NCBI GenBank assembly: GCA_016841765.1
Contig: JAENYN010000010.1
Coordinates: 62,077 to 98,671 of the forward strand
Reading direction: 5' to 3'
Length of the DNA: 36,595 bases
Source of the DNA: Guptibacillus hwajinpoensis
Lineage (GTDB): Bacteria; Bacillota; Bacilli; Bacillales; Bacillaceae_O
How positions within the stretch are numbered: position 1 is the stretch's first letter; each line of letters opens with the position of its first letter. The position numbers and the translations under genes were made by a program. Shown one piece after another: positions 26,342 to 34,171 of this stretch. Under the pieces are notes generated by a model. That model saw only the letters and a program-made list of their open reading frames with translations, was not told the DNA's origin and did not search any database.

Positions 26342-29300
26342 AACGATGAAACGAAGAAGCTTTTTGAAAGCGCTGGGAACATTCGGCGCTGTTGCAGTCG
26401 TCGGACCGGCTTTCGTCGGACCGGTCAAGCAGGTCGTAGGAGGTGTGTGGGGTGAAGAGCAACCTCACGGCATCGGAACTGATTATCAGGATTATACAGC
26501 GGAAAATGTCATTTTCACAACCTGTGAACAATGCAACTCGTTTTGTACAATTAAAGCGTATGTAGTAGAAGGCAATAAAGCCGGTCCATACAGCTCTATT
26601 GTCCGTAAAATCGCCGGAAACCAGTACAGCCCAATCACGATGGTGCCGTTTGGAGCGATCGCTTATGACACACCGGTTGATAAAGCAGTAAAAGGAACGG
26701 GTGATCTGGCGAAAGAAGGCCGCGGTTTCAGAGGAGGCAGGACGTGCCTGAAAGGGCAGGCCGGCATCCAGACCGCATATGACGCATCAAGGGTGAAGAA
26801 ACCGCTGAAACGGGTAGGTCCGCGCGGAAGCGGAAAATGGAAGACAGTCAGCTGGGAACAGGCTTATGAGGAAATTGTTAATGGAAGCAAAGACCTCGGA
26901 ACACCAGGCCTTAAAGATCTGAATGCTTATATTGCCGAAGAACCGGTCATGGCAGATTGGGAAAAAGTGAAATCAGGTGAAATGGCGTTTGCCGACTTTG
27001 ATAAAAAGTACAAGGATGTCTTGATAGATACAAAACACCCGGACTTCGGCCCGAAAGCCAACCAGATCGCATTCATGGTCGGCGACCGCAGGGATTTCAT
27101 GGAACGATTCATTCTCCAAAGCCTCGGTTCCAATAACTACTACCATCATGGCGGTGTTTGCGGAATGAGCTCGGTAATGGGGAATGTCCGCTCCTACTCA
27201 GGCAAGAAGAAGAAAAAACGGCAGTATGCCGACATTGAAAACACATTGTTCCTCGTTGTTTGGGGAACCAATCCGATGGTTGCAAACAAAGGGCCGACAT
27301 GGCTGGCCCCTAAAATCACAAACGCACTTGAAAACGGAATGAAGATGGCTGTAATCGACCCGCGTTTCAGTAAGACAGCTGAAAAAGCCGACATGTGGAT
27401 GCCGGTGAAACCGGGTACTGACGGAGCGCTCGCTCTGGCAATCGGACGGTGGATTGTTGAAAACAAACGGTATGATGAAGAATACCTGCGTAATCCGAAT
27501 CCGAAGGCAGCCGGACTTGATGATGAACCAACATGGAGCGATGCCACCCACCTGGTGAACATGAGCGATCCAAAGCGGCCGAAACTTCTTGCAAGCGATC
27601 TGGGCATTGGTACAGAAGAGCAATATGTGGTACTCCAAAACGGAAAGCCTGTAACTCATGACAAAGCGGATGAGGGCGATTTGTTTGTGGATACAACCAT
27701 CAAGGGGTTGAAGGTGAAATCAGCGTTCCAGCTGTATAAAGAGCGCGTGATGGAAAAATCGCTTGACGAATACGCTGAAATCACAACCATTGATAAGGCA
27801 CAAATCATCAAGTTGGCTAAACAGTTCACCTCATACGGTAAACGTGCAGCTGTTATGGCATATCGCGGTCCCGCCATGCATACCAACGGTTATTATAACC
27901 AGCGCCTTGTCGCCATGCTGAACCATTTGATCGGCAATTATGACTGGAAAGGCGGCAACATCACAACAGGTGCTTTCTATAAAGAGTTTGAAGGCCGCTA
28001 TGATTTGACGACCGTAAAAGATGCGAAAACGGCATGGGGCATTCCGATCGGCCGTTTCAAAGTGAAGTATGAAAAGACTACATTGTTTGAAACAGATGGC
28101 TATCCGGCTAAACGGCCATGGTTCCCGTTCAGCGCTAATACAGAGCAGGAGGTCCTGCCAAGCGCACTGGAAGGCTATCCGTACAAATTAAAAGCTTTGT
28201 TCACCCACCGTGTCTCACCTGTATTATCAACTCCGAACGGGGATGTGCAGTCGCAGGCACTGAAAGATGAGAAGGTTCTTCCTTTGTATGTGGCTTCCGA
28301 TGTACAGATCGGCGATTCATCAAAATTTGCTGACTTTATTCTGCCGGATACGACCTATTTGGAACGGTGGGGCCGGGAATCCATTTATCCGAATATCACG
28401 ACAAAATTTGCAAGTGTGTTCCAGCCGGTTACAAAGGTTTATCCTGATGTGAGATCGGCAGAAAACAGCTTTATCGAAATGGGGAAAATGCTGGAGCTTC
28501 CGGGACTCGGAGATCAAGCGTTTCCAGACGGCAGTCCCCTGAATTCCGATGAAGACTATTACCTGAAACGGATCGCCAATATCGCATATGATGAAAAACC
28601 GGTGCCGGATGCCCCGCCAAAAGAGCTGCAAATTTTTGAAGCAGCCCGAAAAAAGGCGCTTGGCCAATCGTTTGATTTAAAACGCTGGCAGCAGGCGGTA
28701 AAACCGGAAGAGTGGGCGAAGGTCGTTTATGTCCTGAACAGAGGCGGCAGATTTGAGGCCCCTGGAACGGATTATGAAGGGGACCACTTGAAATACAAGT
28801 TAGGCGGCCAGGCGAATTTCTATGATGAAGGTGTCGCCGGCGGCCAAAGTTCATTTGACGGATCCCATTTTGAAGGCATGCCGATCTATCAGGAAATTTC
28901 CCATTACAACGGAAACAAGGTTGAACAAAATCTACCGCTGCAGTACATTAACTGGAAAGCACGGAATATCGGGACTTACCGGAATATAAGCAGTGCCTGG
29001 CTGCGCGAGGTAAGGTCGGACAACTATATCTGGATGAATCCGAAGGACGCGAGACCGCGGGGGCTCAAGTCAGGCGATGAAGTGATCATTCGTTCTTCCG
29101 ATTTTAAAGCAAAAGGGACTGTACATGTGACCCAGGGAATCGCACCTGGAGTTATCGGTTCTGCCTATAACTTCGGACAGACCGGTTATGGGGCGACGCT
29201 GCAGACAATCGATGGTAAAAAAGATAAGAAACTGCCTGAATACGGCAACACGCCATTCAAAATGAATAAGCCGATGCAGGAAGAAACCGGTTACTCTGGT

Positions 29301-29432
29301 TCCCGCAGTGAAGGGTTTATCGCAAATAAATTATTGAAAAAAGATGAAGCATACAAAGACGGTGCCATTTGCGATGTCATCGGGGGATCGCCAGGACAAC
29401 TCGACCTTTACGTTGAAATAACAAAAGCCTAA
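26331..29432 (+). CDS. Tat-exported molybdopterin oxidoreductase (selenate/tetrathionate reductase-like)
   Basis: 1033-aa catalytic subunit of the DMSO reductase superfamily. Residues 7-35 form a Tat signal (KRRSFLK then a hydrophobic stretch). A proximal [4Fe-4S] site is formed by Cys65-x2-Cys68-x3-Cys72 and Cys139. GGVCGMSS (Cys275) is the likely molybdenum ligand. Long C-terminal molybdopterin-binding regions include RDNYIWMNPKDA and SGDEVIIRSSDF. The B-C-A order, the size and the signal match SrdA of Bacillus selenatarsenatis and TtrA of tetrathionate reductase; PsrA-type sulfur enzymes are shorter (about 760) and arsenate reductase operons have another layout. The family is certain, but the substrate is not. 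It should act outside the membrane as a terminal reductase. Confidence 0.9.
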   Translation: MENKTMKRRSFLKALGTFGAVAVVGPAFVGPVKQVVGGVWGEEQPHGIGTDYQDYTAENVIFTTCEQCNSFCTIKAYVVEGNKAGPYSSIVRKIAGNQYSPITMVPFGAIAYDTPVDKAVKGTGDLAKEGRGFRGGRTCLKGQAGIQTAYDASRVKKPLKRVGPRGSGKWKTVSWEQAYEEIVNGSKDLGTPGLKDLNAYIAEEPVMADWEKVKSGEMAFADFDKKYKDVLIDTKHPDFGPKANQIAFMVGDRRDFMERFILQSLGSNNYYHHGGVCGMSSVMGNVRSYSGKKKKKRQYADIENTLFLVVWGTNPMVANKGPTWLAPKITNALENGMKMAVIDPRFSKTAEKADMWMPVKPGTDGALALAIGRWIVENKRYDEEYLRNPNPKAAGLDDEPTWSDATHLVNMSDPKRPKLLASDLGIGTEEQYVVLQNGKPVTHDKADEGDLFVDTTIKGLKVKSAFQLYKERVMEKSLDEYAEITTIDKAQIIKLAKQFTSYGKRAAVMAYRGPAMHTNGYYNQRLVAMLNHLIGNYDWKGGNITTGAFYKEFEGRYDLTTVKDAKTAWGIPIGRFKVKYEKTTLFETDGYPAKRPWFPFSANTEQEVLPSALEGYPYKLKALFTHRVSPVLSTPNGDVQSQALKDEKVLPLYVASDVQIGDSSKFADFILPDTTYLERWGRESIYPNITTKFASVFQPVTKVYPDVRSAENSFIEMGKMLELPGLGDQAFPDGSPLNSDEDYYLKRIANIAYDEKPVPDAPPKELQIFEAARKKALGQSFDLKRWQQAVKPEEWAKVVYVLNRGGRFEAPGTDYEGDHLKYKLGGQANFYDEGVAGGQSSFDGSHFEGMPIYQEISHYNGNKVEQNLPLQYINWKARNIGTYRNISSAWLREVRSDNYIWMNPKDARPRGLKSGDEVIIRSSDFKAKGTVHVTQGIAPGVIGSAYNFGQTGYGATLQTIDGKKDKKLPEYGNTPFKMNKPMQEETGYSGSRSEGFIANKLLKKDEAYKDGAICDVIGGSPGQLDLYVEITKA

Positions 29433-29449
29433 AAAGGAATGAGACTAAA

Positions 29450-30037
29450 ATGACAGCTGCTATAGAGGAAACATACGGAAGGCTGATGCTCGCCAATCTG
29501 TTCACACAGGTGTGGATCGGGGACTGGGAAGGCTATGAAAAGACATTTTCCTCGATTCCTGAAGAAATAAAAGTCGAATTTCCGTTCCATAGCCATTATA
29601 ATAGAGAAGAAGTGCCGATGTGGCATGAGAATCAATTCAGCATTCCAGGTGATTACTTCATTTCTCCATACATGTCATCCTATTATGGGAAAGACGAGGA
29701 AGAAGTGGACAAAGCCAAGCAAGACTTGCTGTGCCTGATCGGCATGTTTGAAGAAATGGGATTTTATTACCCGCTCGACAAAGGGGAATATCCGGATCAT
29801 ATCGGAAGCCTGACTGCTTTTCTCACAGCTGCCATTCAGGAAGAGGCTGAAGCTTTGAAGGCTGAAGACATCGAAAAGGCCGAAAAACTGCGTAATTTGC
29901 AGAAGGAAACCTATGAAAAGTATATGAAACCGGGCCTGGCGAAGCTTGAACAAGTGGTCGAAAAGAGGGCATCCCATCCATTCATTAAAAAATTTGTACC
30001 TTTTTACTGCACTGCCCTGGAGACATCAGTGCTATGA
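29450..30037 (+). CDS. TorD/DmsD-family molybdoenzyme chaperone
   Basis: 195-aa cytoplasmic, mainly helical protein with the family motif EYPDHIGSLTAFL (about residues 118-130). Such proteins bind the Tat signal and the apo-enzyme so that the molybdenum cofactor is inserted before export. It starts at ATG 18 bp after the catalytic gene, behind AAAAGGAATGAG, and is followed 25 bp later by tatA2, so cofactor loading and export functions are genetically linked. It is very probably specific to the enzyme encoded before it. Confidence 0.85.
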   Translation: MTAAIEETYGRLMLANLFTQVWIGDWEGYEKTFSSIPEEIKVEFPFHSHYNREEVPMWHENQFSIPGDYFISPYMSSYYGKDEEEVDKAKQDLLCLIGMFEEMGFYYPLDKGEYPDHIGSLTAFLTAAIQEEAEALKAEDIEKAEKLRNLQKETYEKYMKPGLAKLEQVVEKRASHPFIKKFVPFYCTALETSVL

Positions 30038-30061
30038 TGGACATAGAAAAGGAGTGATTAT

Positions 30062-30247
30062 ATGCTATCCAACATCGGCGTACCGGGTTTGATCCTTATC
30101 CTGGTCATTGCTCTTGTCATTTTTGGGCCATCGAAGCTCCCGGAAATCGGTAAAGCATTCGGCTCCACGCTGAAAGAGTTCAAAAAAGCGACAAACGATA
30201 TGGTTTCAGAAGCAGAAAAGAAGGAAGACGATAAGAAAGAAAGCTGA
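30062..30247 (+). CDS. tatA: Twin-arginine translocase subunit TatA, copy 2
   Basis: 61-aa TatA with [20 protein letters not shown], then [14 protein letters not shown] and an amphipathic helix [14 protein letters not shown] behind AAAGGAGTG, 25 bp after the chaperone gene and so in the molybdoenzyme operon. The following terminator and a dispersed repeat separate it from tatC1. Confidence 0.93.
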   Translation: MLSNIGVPGLILILVIALVIFGPSKLPEIGKAFGSTLKEFKKATNDMVSEAEKKEDDKKES

Positions 30248-30342
30248 TCGCTCTTCTAAGAACAGTTTGTTATACGCGGCTGGTTGATTTTCCCACCAGT
30301 CATTAACGTGATAAGTTTGTCATGAGAAATGACACGGCCTAT

Positions 30343-30376
30343 AAGAAAGGTGTAAGGGATGCCTTGCACCTTTCTT
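30343..30376 (+). terminator. Hairpin after tatA2
   Basis: AAGAAAGGTGTAAGG and CCTTGCACCTTTCTT pair over 15 bp with one G-U and a 4-nt loop. The U-tract after it is short (TTGTTG), so termination may be incomplete. Confidence 0.7.
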
Positions 30377-30377
30377 G

Positions 30378-30566
30378 TTGTTAAGGAAATTATAAAATGT
30401 TTGCGTTGGGGATAAAAAGCGGGAAGGGAGTCATCCAGCTCCAGGCGCCAGCGGCTATCGTCATAAGCGGTGATCCCCTCCGGAAGGAAAGATCACCTTC
30501 CTGCGGGTACCCCCGCTTATGCGTACGCCGCTAAGCGGACGCCTTGTGCTTTTGTTTCACGTATGC
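30378..30566. repeat. Dispersed Bacillus-type intergenic repeat, full copy
   Basis: Begins TTGTTAAGGAAATTATAAA, continues AAAAAGCGGGAAGGGAGTCA and CAGCTCCAGGCGCCAGCGGC, includes ATAAGCGG...CCGCTTAT arms and ends GCCTTGTGCTTTTGTTTC. The first 55 bp recur at 36542-36595, cut by the window edge. The style (CAGCTCCAGGCGCC ... GCTTAT ... TTGTGCTTTTGTTTC) is that of high-copy intergenic repeats I know from Bacillaceae genomes. It sits between tatA2 and tatC1. Confidence 0.75.
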
Positions 30567-30685
30567 GCGATACCCATCTGTGCTGGCCGGGCTGAATCAG
30601 GGACACCCGTCTCAGTCATAAAATAGATCTGGCAGCTAAGGCTGCATACATCGTAGAAGTTCCCAACCGGTGGAGGTGCTTGTCC

Positions 30686-31417
30686 ATGCAAGATCAGGAA
30701 ATGTCACTGGTCAATCATCTGGAAGAATTGAGAAAACGATTAATCACCATCATGGTGGCTTTTGTCGCCTTCTTTGTCGCGGGTTTTGTTTTTATAAAAG
30801 ATATTTACGACTGGTTTGTCAGGGATTTGGAATTCAAGCTTGCCGTCCTCGGGCCGAGCGATATCATCTGGATTTACTTCAAACTGGCCGGAATGGTCGC
30901 ACTCGCAGGGACAATCCCTGTTCTTGTCTGGCAAATCTGGCTGTTTATCAAACCGGCACTGACAAGCCGCGAGCAAAAAGTGACCCTTGCTTATATTCCT
31001 GCATCGTTCGTCCTGTTTGTGACTGGCCTTGCCTTCGGATATTTTATCATTTTCCCGACGGTCTTCCAGTTTTTGATTGAGATGAATGATGGCATGTTCG
31101 AGACGATGTTCACAATAGAAAAGTACTTTGATTTCCTGATCCATATGACATTGCCGTTCAGCTTCTTATTTGAACTTCCGGTCATCGTCATGTTCCTGAC
31201 CAGCCTTGGCATACTGACACCGCGTAAGCTTCAGAAAGTCAGAAAATACGCGTATTTTGTGCTCGTGATTATTGCGACTATGATTTCGCCGCCTGATTTT
31301 ATTTCACAAACGCTGGTCGCAATCCCGCTTATCGTCATCTATGAAGTCAGTATTCTGCTGTCAAAAATCGTTTTCAGAAAAAAAGAAAGAAAAGCGAAAG
31401 AGGCACTGGCGGATTGA
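30686..31417 (+). CDS. tatC: Twin-arginine translocase subunit TatC, copy 1
   Basis: 243-aa TatC with six membrane helices, the conserved N-terminal NHLEELRKRL, FVRDLEFKLAVLGP, and LFELPVIVMFLTSLG. TatC binds the twin-arginine signal. The ATG at 30686 is seven bases after TGGAGGTG; an in-frame TTG at 30680 is too close to that site. It is followed by a strong terminator. It lies downstream of the molybdoenzyme operon but is separated from tatA2 by ~440 bp of hairpin and repeat DNA. Confidence 0.94.
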   Translation: MQDQEMSLVNHLEELRKRLITIMVAFVAFFVAGFVFIKDIYDWFVRDLEFKLAVLGPSDIIWIYFKLAGMVALAGTIPVLVWQIWLFIKPALTSREQKVTLAYIPASFVLFVTGLAFGYFIIFPTVFQFLIEMNDGMFETMFTIEKYFDFLIHMTLPFSFLFELPVIVMFLTSLGILTPRKLQKVRKYAYFVLVIIATMISPPDFISQTLVAIPLIVIYEVSILLSKIVFRKKERKAKEALAD

Positions 31418-31529
31418 TATTGATAGAGAAACAGCTGATTTGTTGTTGATCGATTTGCTTGTGAGGCCTAAAACGGCAAATCATCATAGAAGGGTTTTCC
31501 TTACATTAATAAAGACATGTTTCACGGAG

Positions 31530-31566
31530 AAAAGGCTTAGAAAATTTAATTTTCTAAGCCTTTTTA
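31530..31566 (+). terminator. Terminator after tatC1
   Basis: AAAGGCTTAGAAAA and TTTTCTAAGCCTTT form a 14-bp perfect stem with loop TTTAA, followed by TTTTT. Confidence 0.9.
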
Positions 31567-31824
31567 TTTCTTTTCTTTTTATGACATCGTCCTTTAAGAC
31601 ATATTATTTAACGGCTAATGAAGACGAATACCCCTCTTATTTTAACGCCCCTCACACCCACCTGCATAGCTTTAGCAAGCAAAACAGAGAATTAGCGAGT
31701 AAAATGTATACAGAATAAACTGTACGTACCACACAATCTTTATTCCGCTTCTTGCTGTGTTTGCTCTTATTGCTTGGAATCTTTACCATTAGAAGGGTGT
31801 ATAAACAGAAAAGGGGAGAGTTCA
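31567..31824 (+). promoter_or_regulatory. Upstream region and probable promoter of the betaine-binding protein gene
   Basis: AT-rich gap with no gene. TTGCTC (31761-31766) and TACCAT (31784-31789) are spaced 17 bp and lie about 40 bp before the start codon; this is the best promoter candidate. No riboswitch or operator is evident. Confidence 0.4.
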
Positions 31825-32733
31825 ATGCAAAAAAAATTAGTGCGTCGTCTGGTATCACTTGCCGCGGTGCTTATGCTGCTGGTTGTTGCAGCGTGTGGAA
31901 GCGATTCAGGAACGAGTGAAGGCAGCGAAGGAGATTCGGCCTCAAAAGAGAAAAAAGGGACGATCGAAATCGGGCTGAATAACTGGGCTGAGAATGTTGC
32001 CGTATCAAATATGTGGAAAATCCTGCTAGAGGAAAAAGGATATGAGGTAGAGCTTACAAACGTAGAAAAAGCAGCTCTTTATACTGGCCTTAAAGGCGGG
32101 GACCTCGATCTTGGCCTTGAAGTCTGGCTTCCTTATACGGATGAAGTGTTTTATGAAGACTATAAAGAGGATATTGCCTGGAATGATACATGGTATGAGG
32201 GAACCGGGCTCGGCCTTGTTGTTCCTTCCTATGTGGAAATTGACAGCATTGAAGAACTGAATGACAATAAAGACCTTTTTCCTGAACAGCAAATCGTCGG
32301 GATTGATCCGGGCGCAAGCTTGATGCAAATGACAGATAAAGCGATTGAGGAATACGGACTTGAATACGAACTTACTTCCACTTCAGGCCCAATTATGACA
32401 GCTGAACTCGGCAACGCGATCAAGGCCGAGGAACCGATTGTCGTTACGCTCTGGAATCCGCACTGGGCCTTTGCTGAATATGATTTGAAATACCTTAAAG
32501 ACCCGAAAAATGTCTATGGTGATGCCGATGATATCCTGTTTGCTTCACGAAAAGACTTCGGTGATGACTTCCCGGAAGTGCTTGAGTGCCTGAATAACTG
32601 GAAGATGGATGATGATTCCCTCGGTTCACTGATGGCCATGATCAAAAATGAGGACGATCCGGTGAAAGGTGCGGAAAAATGGATTGAAGAAAACCGTGAC
32701 CTGGTTGATGAGTGGATGGCTGCTTCCGAGTAA
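31825..32733 (+). CDS. Glycine betaine/proline betaine ABC substrate-binding lipoprotein (OpuAC/ProX type)
   Basis: 302-aa lipoprotein. A basic N-terminus, a hydrophobic stretch and the lipobox VAAC (Cys24) are followed by an acidic Gly/Ser/Glu linker, then an OpuAC domain beginning KGTIEIGLNNWAENVA and including DLGLEVWLPYTDEVF, IDPGASLMQMTDKAI and TLWNPHWAFAEYDLKYL, with the tryptophans typical of the betaine-binding box. The ATG at 31825 follows AAGGGGAGAG; a longer frame from 31774 has no site. It should deliver osmoprotectants to an OpuA-type transporter, but no ATPase or permease gene is next to it. Confidence 0.88.
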   Translation: MQKKLVRRLVSLAAVLMLLVVAACGSDSGTSEGSEGDSASKEKKGTIEIGLNNWAENVAVSNMWKILLEEKGYEVELTNVEKAALYTGLKGGDLDLGLEVWLPYTDEVFYEDYKEDIAWNDTWYEGTGLGLVVPSYVEIDSIEELNDNKDLFPEQQIVGIDPGASLMQMTDKAIEEYGLEYELTSTSGPIMTAELGNAIKAEEPIVVTLWNPHWAFAEYDLKYLKDPKNVYGDADDILFASRKDFGDDFPEVLECLNNWKMDDDSLGSLMAMIKNEDDPVKGAEKWIEENRDLVDEWMAASE

Positions 32734-32772
32734 GTGAGAGTGCCGGAAGAAAGGCATTTCTATAATAAAACC

Positions 32773-32811
32773 AGAAAAACGCCCGGCGTACTGAAGCCTG
32801 GGTGTTTTTCT
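32773..32811. terminator. Bidirectional terminator between the betaine-binding and GNAT genes
   Basis: AGAAAAACGCCCGG and CCTGGGTGTTTTTCT pair with an imperfect loop side and have A and T runs on either side. It lies between two converging genes and can serve both. Confidence 0.75.
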
Positions 32812-32833
32812 GCATTTTTTGCTCGTTTTTCAG

Positions 32834-33256
32834 CTATTTCGATATCACTTTAAACATCCCGGTCATGTGTGGCGAGTAATCTTTGAACTTATATTTTTCA
32901 TAGAAACCGCCTCTTCCTTCTGACGCGAATAATCCTACAAAAGCTTTATTCGGTGCATGTTCTTCAATATAATCCATCAAAGCATTCATAATTTCTTTGC
33001 CGATCCCGTATCCCTGATAATCAGGATGGACGATGATGTCCTGAATATAAAAATAAAGGGCGCCATCTCCAACAATACGCCCCATTCCGATAATATTCTG
33101 GTAGTCCTTAACAATGACGGAGTATACCGAATTTCGCAGTGACGTTTCCGCGGCCTCGAAATTCATCACCTTATCCCATCCGACACTCGAACATAAGAAT
33201 TTATACTCCTGCAGTGTCGGAATGGTATCATTTCTTATTTCAACTTTTTTTGTCAC
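32834..33256 (-). CDS. GNAT-family N-acetyltransferase
   Basis: 140-aa acetyltransferase of the GNAT fold. The acetyl-CoA motif A reads IIVHPDYQGYGIGKEIM (the QGYGIG pyrophosphate loop), followed by FYEKYKFKDYSPHMTGMF at the C-terminus. The GTG at 33256 is preferred: AGGGGGA lies six bases upstream, inside the frame of an earlier GTG at 33271. Convergent with the betaine-binding gene. The substrate is unknown, and nothing nearby suggests one. Confidence 0.85.
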   Translation of the reverse strand: MTKKVEIRNDTIPTLQEYKFLCSSVGWDKVMNFEAAETSLRNSVYSVIVKDYQNIIGMGRIVGDGALYFYIQDIIVHPDYQGYGIGKEIMNALMDYIEEHAPNKAFVGLFASEGRGGFYEKYKFKDYSPHMTGMFKVISK

Positions 33257-33498
33257 GATACTCCCCCTCACCTAATCCAATTCAAAAAGACTTCGATATT
33301 ACTTATTACACAAACCTTCCAAGAACCCTTCTTACTTTTACTGCATCGTTATGCCGGCTTTAAAGATTGGGAATGATATGGAAGATATGTGAACAAAGGA
33401 TGTAATGGCAAAAGAAATCATATCCTTTCCATATGAATTTTATCCGATGAATATTATAATGGAATTGAGTTATCAGGCAACAGAAAGGAGAGGGAGAC

Positions 33499-33702
33499 AT
33501 GCTTTCAAATATCGGCGTTCCCGGCTTGATTTTGATTCTCGTGCTTGCACTAATTATTTTCGGTCCGCAGAAGCTGCCCGAAGTTGGAAAAGCTGTCGGT
33601 CAATCTTTGAAGGAATTCAAGAAATCCACCAGGGAACTGACCGGCGATTTCACTGAAGAAATCAAGGAAGTGAAAGAGGTTACAGAAGAGTTGAAAAAAT
33701 AA
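33499..33702 (+). CDS. tatA: Twin-arginine translocase subunit TatA, copy 3
   Basis: 67-aa Tat[21 protein letters not shown] membrane helix, [12 protein letters not shown] hinge, amphipathic [15 protein letters not shown], and a tail with a repeated [10 protein letters not shown] heptad-like pattern. ATG behind AAAGGAGAGGG. A TATAAT -10 lies at 33455-33460 with a poor -35. First gene of a second Tat set (tatA-tatA-tatC). Confidence 0.93.
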   Translation: MLSNIGVPGLILILVLALIIFGPQKLPEVGKAVGQSLKEFKKSTRELTGDFTEEIKEVKEVTEELKK

Positions 33703-33723
33703 TTTGAAGCGGGAGAGATCCAG

Positions 33724-33906
33724 TTGCTCACAAACATCGGAATACCAGGGATTATTTTAATCATTCTGCTCGTCCTGTTCATATTCGGACCAAAGCGGCT
33801 TCCTGAGCTGGGCCGTGCTGTCGGGACTACGATTACCGACTTCAAAAAGACTGCAAAGGACCTCACTGAAGAGGAAAACAGTGAAAAACCTGAAAAACAA
33901 TTATGA
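33724..33906 (+). CDS. tatA: Twin-arginine translocase subunit TatA, copy 4 (TTG start)
   Basis: 60-aa TatA with LTNIGIPGIILIILLVLFIF, FGPKRLPELGRAVG and a TDFKKTAKDLTEE amphipathic helix. It starts at TTG behind GGGAGAG, 21 bp after tatA3, so the two are in one operon. It is as unlike tatA3 as the other copies are, so this is not a fresh tandem duplication. A terminator follows. Confidence 0.9.
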   Translation: MLTNIGIPGIILIILLVLFIFGPKRLPELGRAVGTTITDFKKTAKDLTEEENSEKPEKQL

Positions 33907-33913
33907 GTTTAAA

Positions 33914-33943
33914 AGGTGTGAGGTGAGTCCTTACACTTTTTTT
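33914..33943 (+). terminator. Terminator after tatA4
   Basis: GTGTGAGG and CCTTACAC pair with one G-U and loop TGAGT, followed by seven T. It separates the tatA pair from tatC2. Confidence 0.8.
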
Positions 33944-34010
33944 CCGTATCGAATACCATGATGAATCAGGAAAGATGGGCTTTGCAGCAGGGAATAATCC
34001 AATGAATATA

Positions 34011-34070
34011 GTTCAGGGCAACTGCTTCTGACTTCGCCTGAAGGCTCGCCGTTCGGCGAGTTTTCTTTAC
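34011..34070 (+). repeat. Dispersed ~110-bp repeat, copy D (3' part only)
   Basis: Keeps the right half: AGGGCAACTGCTTCTGAC, TTCGCCTGAAGGCTCGCC and the hairpin CTCGCCG-TT-CGGCGAG followed by TTTTCTTT. The left half with CCAATTTAAGAAT is missing. It lies between tatA4 and tatC2. Confidence 0.75.
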
Positions 34071-34171
34071 TGATTGGAAGCGGGCTTGCCGGCGGGAACC
34101 GCCAGCATCATTCATTCATACTTGTCCTGAAACAACATCGAAAGGGGGGCTGTGTCCTGGGGGACCGTGAT

